64,000 nucleotides of DNA, taken from NCBI GenBank assembly GCA_021323755.1, contig JAJPKJ010000062.1, positions 1-64,000 of the forward strand. The letters run 5' to 3'. A model generated the notes under the pieces. It made no database searches. It saw nothing but the letters and a program-made list of their open reading frames with translations, and was not told the origin of the DNA. Shown piece by piece: positions 21,583 to 30,554 of the stretch. Position 1 is the stretch's first letter. Each line of letters starts with the position of its first letter. A program made the position numbers and the translations under genes. Source of the stretch: Chitinophagales bacterium. GTDB taxonomy: Bacteria > Bacteroidota > Bacteroidia > Chitinophagales > Chitinophagaceae.

Positions 21583-24186
21583 ATGGCAAAATCTTTCAAC
21601 GATACTCCTTTAATGCAGCAACATCGGGCGATCAAACAAAAATATCCTGATGCGGTCTTGCTTTTTCGTGTCGGCGATTTTTATGAAACGTTCGGGGAAG
21701 ACGCGATTATCGCGTCGCGCGTACTGGGCATTACATTAACGAAAAGAAATAATGGCGCGGCTGCATCAAGCGACCTGGCCGGATTTCCTTACCACGCACT
21801 GGATACCTATCTGCATAAATTGGTGAAGGCCGGCTATCGTGTTGCCATTTGCGATCAGCTGGAAGATCCCAAAACGGTAAAGGGAATTGTAAAACGCGGC
21901 GTAACCGAAATGGTCACTCCCGGAGTAGCCACCAATGATAAATTGCTTGAGCATAACAGCAATAATTTTTTAGCAGGTTTGCATTTTGGCGAACAAAAAA
22001 TCGGGATCTCATTCCTTGACATTTCTACGGGAGAATTTTTTGTAGCCGAAGGCGATAAAGAATATGCAGATAAATTATTACAAACCTTCAAACCGGCAGA
22101 AGTCATTTTTCAGCGCAGCTTTCAAAAACTATTCAAAGAAAACTTCGGATCCAAATTTTACATCTATACATTAGAGAGCTGGATCTTTGATGAAAGATTT
22201 GCAACGGAAAGTCTGCTGAAACATTTTCAAACACATTCCCTGAAAGGTTTTGGGATTGAAGAGCTGCAGGAAGGCATAATTGCTGCCGGCGCCATTCTTC
22301 ATTATTTAAAGGACACAGAACACCCAAACCTGCAACACATCACGTCCATCCAGCGGATCGATCGCAACGATTATGTCTGGATGGACAGGTTTACCGTTCG
22401 CAATCTGGAGATAACCGGAACAAGTGGCGAAACTTTATTAAAAGTTTTAGATAACACCATTTCGCCAATGGGCGCAAGGTTATTAAAGCGATGGATATTA
22501 CTACCGTTAATGGATATACGCAAAATTAACGAGCGTTTAAACCTGGTAGAATTTTTTATTAAAGAAGTCGACCTGCGAAATAAACTCATACATCACATCA
22601 GGCAATGCGGGGATATTGAAAGGCTGATAAGTAAGATGCCAATAAAAAAGATCAATCCTCGCGAGGTGATGCATATCGCAAAAGGCTTGCAGCATATTCA
22701 TCAAATAAAAATGCTCTGCGAAAATGCGGATAATGAGTATTTAAAGAAATTATCAAACACTCTTGATCCCTGCTTTTATATTGCCGAAAAAATTATAAAG
22801 GAGATAGAAGAAAATCCACCTGCTGTTGCCGCAAAGGGCAATATCATTAGAACAGGCATCAGCGCTGAGCTTGATGAATTGAGAAACATTGCCAGCGGCG
22901 GTAAAGAATATCTTGCCAAATTACAACAAAAAGAAGCCGAAGCAACCGGCATCAGTTCGTTAAAAATCAGTTTTAATAATGTATTTGGCTACTATCTTGA
23001 AGTAACAAATGTGCACAAAAACAAAGTACCCCCTACCTGGATACGTAAACAGACATTAGCCAATGCGGAACGCTATATTACTCCGGAGCTCAAAGAATAT
23101 GAGGAAAAAATAACCGGTGCAGAAGAAAAAATCCTTGCTATTGAATCTGCACTTTTTGAAAAATTATTGATGGAGCTGCAGGATTATATTGCGCCGATTC
23201 AGGTTAATGGGAATATTCTTGCCACCACAGATTGCCTGATATGTTTTGCGAATAATGCGCTCCATTACAATTACAAAAAACCACAACTGCATGAAGAGAA
23301 TAAATTGGTGTTGAAGGAAAGCCGCCATCCCGTTATTGAAAGAAATCTCGCAGCCGGCGAAGCCTATATTGCCAATAATATTTTTCTTGATAATTCATCG
23401 CAGCAAATCATTATTCTCACCGGGCCGAACATGAGTGGTAAAAGTGCCCTGCTTCGTCAAACAGCATTGATAACATTGATGGCGCACGCAGGAAGTTTTG
23501 TGCCGGCAGATGAAGCCCTAATTCCGCTCACTGATAAAATATTTACCCGTGTGGGAGCATCCGATAATCTCAGCGGAGGAGAATCGACATTTATGGTTGA
23601 GATGAATGAAACGGCGAGCATCATCAATAATATCACCCCGCAAAGCCTGGTTCTGCTTGACGAAATTGGTCGCGGAACTTCTACTTACGATGGTATTTCC
23701 ATTGCATGGAGCATTGCCGAATATCTGCACAATTCGCCGCAGGCCCCAAAGACGCTCTTCGCCACCCATTACCATGAATTGAATGAGCTGGAAAATAAGT
23801 TGCCCCGCGTAAAAAATTTTCATATCACCAATAAAGAAGTTGGCAATAAAATCATTTTTCTCCGCAAACTGGCGCCGGGCGGCAGCACACACAGTTTCGG
23901 TATTCATGTGGCAAAAATGGCAGGAATGCCAACGGCCCTTATTAAACGTGCCAATGATATCTTAAAACAGCTAGAAGATAGCCGCGATACATCTGAGCAT
24001 TCGAAAGAAAAATTAGATCATCAAATAAAAAAACTTTCAGCGCCGCAATTACAACTTTCCATTTTTGATGCACACACGGCAACATTTGATGAGATGAGAA
24101 AACTTTTGGAAGCAACGGATATCGATCGCTTAACGCCGGTGGATGCCTTGTTAAAACTGAACGAAATTAAAAATCTATTGAAATAA
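21583..24186 (+). CDS. mutS: DNA mismatch repair protein MutS
   Basis: TPLMQQHRAIKQKYPDAVLLFRVGDFYETFGEDA; TGPNMSGKSALLRQTALI; LLDEIGRGTSTYDGISIAWSIAEYLH; FATHYHEL. Confidence 0.98.
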   Translation: MAKSFNDTPLMQQHRAIKQKYPDAVLLFRVGDFYETFGEDAIIASRVLGITLTKRNNGAAASSDLAGFPYHALDTYLHKLVKAGYRVAICDQLEDPKTVKGIVKRGVTEMVTPGVATNDKLLEHNSNNFLAGLHFGEQKIGISFLDISTGEFFVAEGDKEYADKLLQTFKPAEVIFQRSFQKLFKENFGSKFYIYTLESWIFDERFATESLLKHFQTHSLKGFGIEELQEGIIAAGAILHYLKDTEHPNLQHITSIQRIDRNDYVWMDRFTVRNLEITGTSGETLLKVLDNTISPMGARLLKRWILLPLMDIRKINERLNLVEFFIKEVDLRNKLIHHIRQCGDIERLISKMPIKKINPREVMHIAKGLQHIHQIKMLCENADNEYLKKLSNTLDPCFYIAEKIIKEIEENPPAVAAKGNIIRTGISAELDELRNIASGGKEYLAKLQQKEAEATGISSLKISFNNVFGYYLEVTNVHKNKVPPTWIRKQTLANAERYITPELKEYEEKITGAEEKILAIESALFEKLLMELQDYIAPIQVNGNILATTDCLICFANNALHYNYKKPQLHEENKLVLKESRHPVIERNLAAGEAYIANNIFLDNSSQQIIILTGPNMSGKSALLRQTALITLMAHAGSFVPADEALIPLTDKIFTRVGASDNLSGGESTFMVEMNETASIINNITPQSLVLLDEIGRGTSTYDGISIAWSIAEYLHNSPQAPKTLFATHYHELNELENKLPRVKNFHITNKEVGNKIIFLRKLAPGGSTHSFGIHVAKMAGMPTALIKRANDILKQLEDSRDTSEHSKEKLDHQIKKLSAPQLQLSIFDAHTATFDEMRKLLEATDIDRLTPVDALLKLNEIKNLLK

Positions 24187-24193
24187 GATCTGG

Positions 24194-24967
24194 TTACCAT
24201 TCGCCGTGCAATCCTTCTTTTAATGCCTTGTGGTATTTGCGCAAGTCGAATGAATATAAATATGGAGCCTTATGGGCGCCGCCTTCACGGCGTTTTTCGA
24301 GTCGCTTCAGGATTCCATAACCGAGCATTTTTCGTTGAAAATTCCTTCTGTCCAATTTCTTGTCCAAAATGGTTTCATACAATTTTTGCAATTCGGGCAT
24401 CGTAAATTTTTTCGGTAATAGATTGTATCCGACAGGTTGATATTTTAATTGAGTACGTAAAACCTCCAGCGCCTTTTTCAATATCTGCTCATGATCCATA
24501 ATCAGATCGGGCAGCTCATGAATATCGTGCCAATCGCAGGAGTCAGACATAGAATCAGGTTTTGGGTTTACATGCGAGAATTCTACCAACGCGTAATAGC
24601 CAACAGTAATAAATCGCTGTAGCAGCCAATAATCTTTGGTAAAATTCCATCCCACTTTTTTCATTCTGTCTATATGGAATTTTTTGTCAGACCGGTTCGG
24701 GTCGCCAAATACATAAAATTGCTGAAGAAATATATCACTCAATCCCGTCCTCTCTTTCAAAATCCTTATTGCGGCTGCATCAACATGTTCATTTTTATAA
24801 ACAAAACCGCCGGCTACAGCCCAAAAATCGATATTCTTCAGTTTCGTCAGCAATACTTTCAACTGATTATCATGAAACCCAAAAATGACTGAATCAATAG
24901 AAAGCCCACGCTGATAAAGCTTTTCGCCTTGCTCAAAGAAACTATATAGTTCGCGGTCCTGTATCAT
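24194..24967 (-). CDS. NUDIX-domain transcriptional regulator (NrtR/AraR-like, NUDIX + winged helix)
   Basis: N-terminal NUDIX-like fold (WAVAGGFVYKNEHVDAAAIRILKERTGL) with C-terminal wHTH (KKFTMPELQKLYETILDKKLDRRNFQRKMLGYGIL). Confidence 0.85.
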   Translation of the reverse strand: MIQDRELYSFFEQGEKLYQRGLSIDSVIFGFHDNQLKVLLTKLKNIDFWAVAGGFVYKNEHVDAAAIRILKERTGLSDIFLQQFYVFGDPNRSDKKFHIDRMKKVGWNFTKDYWLLQRFITVGYYALVEFSHVNPKPDSMSDSCDWHDIHELPDLIMDHEQILKKALEVLRTQLKYQPVGYNLLPKKFTMPELQKLYETILDKKLDRRNFQRKMLGYGILKRLEKRREGGAHKAPYLYSFDLRKYHKALKEGLHGEW

Positions 24968-25011
24968 TGATCATCGAAAATAAAGAAAAAAATAAAAAAA
25001 TTACATTATTA

Positions 25012-25043
25012 TTGTGTCATGACAACACATTAAGCTACTTTTG
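25012..25043 (+). promoter_or_regulatory. Promoter plus candidate operator upstream of GH3
   Basis: TTG (25012-25014) / 21 nt / TACTTTTG (25036-25043); palindrome TTGTGTCATGACAACA (25012-25027; core GTCATGAC perfect) overlies the -33/spacer. Confidence 0.55.
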
Positions 25044-25093
25044 AATTGAACAAAAACTAACTGATCTATTACTTAATCGAAATCTTGTCAAAC

Positions 25094-27046
25094 ATGATGC
25101 AGCTTGCCAAAAAATTATTCATTGTTCCTTTTATTTTCTTGATTGTTTTCTTAATCGTTGTTTCCTGGAAAAATATTTTTGTTGACCGATCTGAAACCCC
25201 CAGCATCATTGCCAGTAAAGAAGAATCGCATTTATTAACGATAGATAATTTTGCTTTTCGCGACCTGAATAAAAACGGGAAGCTGGATATTTATGAAGAC
25301 AGCCGCCAGCCAACAGAAGCACGCATTGATGATTTATTGAAACAAATGAATTTAGAAGAAAAAGCAGGACTCATGTTTATTAATGGCGCTCGTGTCAATG
25401 ATGATGGTTCGATAGAGGATAAACCCGGGAAAGGTCTCTTTGCTTTTGCGCCAAACGCCTTGAAATTGGTTACGGAAAAAAAGATGAATCATTTCAATTT
25501 CTGGGCGATTCCCTCTGTTGCGGCGTTGGCAAAATGGTATAATCTCATGCAAAAGTTTGCAGAAGATTCAACAAGATTGGGAATACCGATCACCATCGCT
25601 TCGGACCCGCGCAATCATTTTAGCAGCAGCATATTCTCCATGACGGCAGCAACATTTTCGCAATGGTGCGAACCGCTTGGATTGGGCGCTATCGGCGATG
25701 AAAAATTAACAAGGGAATTTGCCGATGATGCAAGACAGGAATATGTTTCAGTAGGCATTCGCGAAGCTTTACATCCCCAGATCGATTTGGCCACCGAGCC
25801 ACGTTGGCCGCGCATCAGCGGCACTTTTGGTGAGGATGCAACCCTTACTTCAAAAATGGGCACAGCTTATATTCTCGGATTCCAGGGAGATAAATTGGGA
25901 AAGAATAGTGTTGCCTGTATGACGAAACATTTCACTGGCGGCGGTCCGCAAAAAGAAGGACTCGATCCGCATTTTCCATTTCAAAAAGGACAGGTTTATC
26001 CTGGTCATAATTTTAATTACCATCTCAAACCTTTTGAAGCAGCCTTTGCTGCGCACACAGCAGCCATCATGCCCTATTACGGAGTACCGATGGATCAGAC
26101 AAGTGAAAATGTGGGCTTTTCTTATAATAAAGATATCATCACCGGATTATTGCGCAACAAATATCATTACGATGGTGTGGTTTGCACAGATTGGGGATTG
26201 GTAACAGATTCGCATATCGGAAATACGATTTGGCCTGCCCGCGCTTGGGGTGTTGAAAATTTAAATACCGAAGAAAGAGTGAAAAAAATCATTGATGCCG
26301 GCGTTGATCAGTTTGGCGGAGAAAATATTCCTGAGATAGTGGTGAAACTGGTGAAAGAAGGAAAACTTTCGGAAAAAAGAATCAATGAATCCGTAAAAAG
26401 ATTATTGCGCCAGAAATTTGAATTGGGATTATTTGATGACCCGTATATTGACGAAGCAAAAGCGGTGCAAACGGTTGGCAAACCGGAATTCATGAAAGCG
26501 GGAGAAATCTCCCAACGCAGAGCAATGACATTATTGAAAAATGATGGAAAGACTTTGCCATTGGCCGAAGGAAAATTAAAGATCTATGTAAAAAATATCG
26601 ACCCGAAAGTGGCGTCACAATATGGAACTGTTGTCGATAAACCCGAAGACGCAAACATCGCCATCATCCGGTTGAATACACCATTCTATCCGGTCGAAAC
26701 GCCGATAATGATGGCGCGCATGTTTCATCATGGCGATCTTGATTTTAAAGGAACACAAAAGGACAGCATCCTTCAATTGCTAAACACTGTTCCGACGATT
26801 GTTGATATTTATTTGGATCGCCCTGCCGTGATCCCGGAGATCAGCGCAAAAGCGAAAGGATTACTGGCAGATTTTGGAGCAAGTGATGCAGCCGTGCTTG
26901 ATGTCATTTTCGGAAGATATAAACCTGGCGGTCATTTGCCGATTGAATTGCCCTCATCAATGGAAGCAGTGCGCAATCAAAAAGAGGATGTGCCGTACGA
27001 TTCGAAAGATCCGCTGTATAAATTCGGTTTCGGTTTGAGTTATTAA
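25094..27046 (+). CDS. Glycoside hydrolase family 3 protein
   Basis: MNLEEKAGLMF, DGVVCTDWGLV, RRAMTLLKNDGKTLPL; N-terminal membrane-anchor/signal; ATG at 25094. Confidence 0.9.
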   Translation: MMQLAKKLFIVPFIFLIVFLIVVSWKNIFVDRSETPSIIASKEESHLLTIDNFAFRDLNKNGKLDIYEDSRQPTEARIDDLLKQMNLEEKAGLMFINGARVNDDGSIEDKPGKGLFAFAPNALKLVTEKKMNHFNFWAIPSVAALAKWYNLMQKFAEDSTRLGIPITIASDPRNHFSSSIFSMTAATFSQWCEPLGLGAIGDEKLTREFADDARQEYVSVGIREALHPQIDLATEPRWPRISGTFGEDATLTSKMGTAYILGFQGDKLGKNSVACMTKHFTGGGPQKEGLDPHFPFQKGQVYPGHNFNYHLKPFEAAFAAHTAAIMPYYGVPMDQTSENVGFSYNKDIITGLLRNKYHYDGVVCTDWGLVTDSHIGNTIWPARAWGVENLNTEERVKKIIDAGVDQFGGENIPEIVVKLVKEGKLSEKRINESVKRLLRQKFELGLFDDPYIDEAKAVQTVGKPEFMKAGEISQRRAMTLLKNDGKTLPLAEGKLKIYVKNIDPKVASQYGTVVDKPEDANIAIIRLNTPFYPVETPIMMARMFHHGDLDFKGTQKDSILQLLNTVPTIVDIYLDRPAVIPEISAKAKGLLADFGASDAAVLDVIFGRYKPGGHLPIELPSSMEAVRNQKEDVPYDSKDPLYKFGFGLSY

Positions 27047-27161
27047 ATGATTTCATCATCGTTGATAAACATTATTTCAAGATCCAATGTCGTCTGTGAA
27101 AAATCTTTTTAGAGAATTATCAATCTAAAAGCATTTCAAAATCCAATATCCTTTTTTAGTG

Positions 27162-28493
27162 TTAAGAAATCTTTCTAGATTTTCTCCATACAATTATCTG
27201 CCAAGCAATTTCTCCGCTGAATAAAGCCAATACAGCAGATAGTGCAGGAATAAATGTTTTCCCAGATTCTGAAAATGCACCGCTCAGCCCGATCGCATAA
27301 ATGGAGACCGAAAGCAAGAACATGACGCAAAGCCCCGGAATTTTTAATGGAATTGTAAACGGGCGATATTCATGAGGCACTTTTATGCGCAACACCAGTA
27401 AGCTGATGAACTCTAAAAATAAACCAGCTCCATACAATGTAACATCCATTATAATCAGATCGGTGAACGTAAATAATATCATTATGCTCACGATGAATGC
27501 GGAAACAATAATGGAAATATATGGGGTTTGGAATTTTGGATGAAGTGCATTGAATTTTTGCGGAAGCAATCCGTCATCAGCCATCACTTTGGGTACCCGT
27601 GAAACGGAAAGCAAAACCGCAGAAAATAATCCAAGAGCACTTGCCATCCCGCCAAGCGCTAGTAGAATGCCAAGCCATTGGTAATTCATCAATGCGCCAA
27701 GAACGGGAAATCCTTCGGCATTCAACTGTTTAAAATCAATTCCGGAATGCAAAACGGCAAGCGAGGTGAGCAGATACATGGCAAATATGGTAACAAAAGC
27801 AAGAATATTTGAAATGATATAGGAACGGATCGGTTTATCGACCTCGCCCGCATAAGTTGTTGCATTGTCCCAACCAAAAAAATTCCACATCACCGTATAT
27901 AATCCCATGCCGAGTGAAGAAAAACCAACACCACTTAACGTAAGATGCGGAAACGATAATGAGCCTCCATGACGAAAAAGAATTATTCCACATAAAATAA
28001 TAAACGGAGTGAGCACAATTACCCCAAGCACCATTGAAATTCTTCCAACAGGAACAATACCGATAATGTTCAATAATGCGCTCGTCCAAATAATGCACAG
28101 GCAAACCGGGATCTTGTAAGCATGCAAATCCGGAAAAAAGAAAGAAGCGTACTCTACAAAAAGAACGGGATAAATAGCGAGATCAACAAAAGTATAGAGC
28201 CATGTCCAGTAACCTTCATAAAACCCCCAACGCGTGCCCAGCGCGCGTTTTACCCATTGATAATAACCGCCATTCACCGGCATCATGCCGTTCAGTTCAA
28301 GCACCGTAAGTATAGCGGGCACATCCCACAAAATCGGCGCAGTCATTAATAAAATCAGCGCAGCATGTTCCCCGGCATAATTAAACAAAGGTTCAATACC
28401 ATAAGGACCGCCGGAAACAGTAAAAAAAATTACTGCTGCCAATTGCAGCATTTTCAGCCGGTTTCGCGAAGATGGTTTGCGATCGCTCATCAT
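27162..28493 (-). CDS. APC family amino acid/polyamine permease
   Basis: 12-TM profile; FFTVSGGPYGIEPLFNYAG, NGGYYQWVKRALG; start refined to 28493. Confidence 0.88.
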   Translation of the reverse strand: MMSDRKPSSRNRLKMLQLAAVIFFTVSGGPYGIEPLFNYAGEHAALILLMTAPILWDVPAILTVLELNGMMPVNGGYYQWVKRALGTRWGFYEGYWTWLYTFVDLAIYPVLFVEYASFFFPDLHAYKIPVCLCIIWTSALLNIIGIVPVGRISMVLGVIVLTPFIILCGIILFRHGGSLSFPHLTLSGVGFSSLGMGLYTVMWNFFGWDNATTYAGEVDKPIRSYIISNILAFVTIFAMYLLTSLAVLHSGIDFKQLNAEGFPVLGALMNYQWLGILLALGGMASALGLFSAVLLSVSRVPKVMADDGLLPQKFNALHPKFQTPYISIIVSAFIVSIMILFTFTDLIIMDVTLYGAGLFLEFISLLVLRIKVPHEYRPFTIPLKIPGLCVMFLLSVSIYAIGLSGAFSESGKTFIPALSAVLALFSGEIAWQIIVWRKSRKIS

Positions 28494-28494
28494 T

Positions 28495-28520
28495 AAAAGT
28501 AAAAAGTAAAAATTAAAAAA
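28495..28520 (-). repeat. (TTTTTAC)2 heptad repeat at APC permease start
   Basis: - strand TTTTTTAATTTTTACTTTTTACTTTT directly 5' of ATGATG. Confidence 0.7.
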
Positions 28521-28770
28521 TAGAGAATCTGCAACGGTATTCTTTTTTGCTTTTTGCAACAAGATCTTCACTTATTTTCACGATAGCTTCGGTTGTTTAT
28601 GGAAACATTTTCGTGGCTTTCCGCCGCAGACAGGCTGCCGTCCATTTGTCGGTTGTTCTGCTATTGAAAGGTTGTCCGCCCAGGCATTGTTCAAAATTGA
28701 TTCCCGGCGATGCACCATTCACGAATCTTTCACATCTCCACATTAATTTAATCAGCAACTTTGTATTTGT

Positions 28771-29532
28771 ATGGAATATTTTGTGGAGGAAAAATCTATC
28801 GTTCGTAAAATCTGGGGCAAGAGCGACAACATTCTTTTCATCTTCGGCGGCGCTGCTGCTGAATTTGCTTTGAATAAGGCAGTGGACTGGTTATATTTTA
28901 CCGGACGTCTTCCTGCCGATCCCATCGGCAGGCTATTTTCAACAGTTGCCTATGCGCGACAAATCGTTTTTTCTGAAAAGGACAGAGCATTTGCTGCCAT
29001 TGATAAAATGCGATCCATCCATTCTGCCGTGGAAGAAAATCGCGGAGCACAAATCCCCGATTGGGCTTACCGCGACGTACTATTCATGCTTATTCATTAT
29101 TCAATCAGCTCTTTTGAATTGCTGGAAAGAAAATTAACGAGATCAGAAAAAGAAGAAGTGTTTTTTGTTTTTAATGATGTTGGCAAAAGAATGGGTTTGA
29201 AAGAGCTGCCGCAAAACTATGACGCATGGCTTATTGCGCGGGAACAACATTTGCAAAACGATCTTCAGAAAACCAAATACACCGACGACCTTTTTTTGCA
29301 ATACAAAAAACATCTTGGCGTCACCAGATATTTTTTATTGGAACAAGCGCAAATGCTTGTAGTTCCAAAACGCGTGAGCGATCTGCTATCCTTCGGAAAA
29401 ATCTCTGCTATATCTTTTATTCTGCCGGTTTACAAACTGAGCAATAAAATAAAACTCGGGTGGTTTTTTAAATCCATCATATTACCAAACAAATACAAAT
29501 CGCAGATAAGAGATCTTGATGTCGTTGTATAA
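28771..29532 (+). CDS. Oxygenase MpaB family protein (DUF2236)
   Basis: GRLPADPIGRLFSTVAYARQIVFSEKDRAFAAIDKMRSIHSAV resembles the DUF2236/MpaB family. Confidence 0.7.
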   Translation: MEYFVEEKSIVRKIWGKSDNILFIFGGAAAEFALNKAVDWLYFTGRLPADPIGRLFSTVAYARQIVFSEKDRAFAAIDKMRSIHSAVEENRGAQIPDWAYRDVLFMLIHYSISSFELLERKLTRSEKEEVFFVFNDVGKRMGLKELPQNYDAWLIAREQHLQNDLQKTKYTDDLFLQYKKHLGVTRYFLLEQAQMLVVPKRVSDLLSFGKISAISFILPVYKLSNKIKLGWFFKSIILPNKYKSQIRDLDVVV

Positions 29533-29586
29533 TAGTTGATCAACAGTCAAACACATTTCATAAATTCGGATGCACAATTTGGCATC

Positions 29587-30510
29587 ATGAAGCCTTCAAT
29601 AATCATAATAGGCAGTTCTAATACCGATATGGTCATTAAAACGGATCGGATCCCCCAACCGGGCGAAACTGTTTTAGGGGGTACCTTTTTCATGAACGCG
29701 GGCGGCAAAGGGGCTAACCAGGCTGTTGCCGCTGCCCGTTTAGGCGGAAACGTTAGTTTCATTTGCAAAACCGGCAATGATGTTTTCGGAAAACAGACAG
29801 TCGAATTATTCAAAAAAGAAAATATCAACACCTCATTTATCCTCACTGATCCTGAATTACCGTCAGGCGTTGCCTTGATCACTGTTGATAAATATGCCCA
29901 GAATAATATAGTTGTTGCGCCGGGAGCAAACAATGCCTTGACTGTCGGCGATATCGAAGAGATTGAAGACTTTATTCTAAGATCGGATATCATTTTAATG
30001 CAACTGGAAATTCCATTATCAACGGTGGCGTATGTTGCAGATATTGCGACACAAAATAAGATCCCGGTCATTTTAAACCCTGCGCCAGCTTGTGAATTGC
30101 CCGAAGAATTATTGAAGAACATCAGCGTCATTACACCCAATGAAAATGAAGTTGAAAAATTAACCGGTATAGCGGTAACCAGCATTCAAACTGCAGAAAG
30201 GGCCGCAAAATCATTATACAATCGCGGGGTGGAAACGGTGGTCATCACCCTTGGCAGTGAGGGTGCCTTGTTAATGAATCGTGATATGGTCATTCATATC
30301 CCTGGCTACAAAGTTGACGCCTTGGATACCACAGCCGCTGGCGATGTATTTAATGGCGCCCTGGCAGTAGCATTATCAGAAAAAAAATCATTACAGGAGG
30401 CAGTGATCTTTGCCAGCCAGGCTGCTGCAATTTCTGTAACAAGATTCGGGGCGCAGGTTTCTGCACCCTATATTGATGAAATAAATGGCTTCCATTTTAT
30501 AAACAGCTGA
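29587..30510 (+). CDS. rbsK: Ribokinase (PfkB family)
   Basis: GSSNTDMVIKTDRIPQPGETVLGGTFFMNAGGKGANQAVAAARLGG; DTTAAGDVFNGALAVAL; ATG at 29587. Confidence 0.93.
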   Translation: MKPSIIIIGSSNTDMVIKTDRIPQPGETVLGGTFFMNAGGKGANQAVAAARLGGNVSFICKTGNDVFGKQTVELFKKENINTSFILTDPELPSGVALITVDKYAQNNIVVAPGANNALTVGDIEEIEDFILRSDIILMQLEIPLSTVAYVADIATQNKIPVILNPAPACELPEELLKNISVITPNENEVEKLTGIAVTSIQTAERAAKSLYNRGVETVVITLGSEGALLMNRDMVIHIPGYKVDALDTTAAGDVFNGALAVALSEKKSLQEAVIFASQAAAISVTRFGAQVSAPYIDEINGFHFINS

Positions 30511-30554
30511 TGAACCGGGCCACGCATTTCTGCTGGTTTCAAAAAACTGACTGT

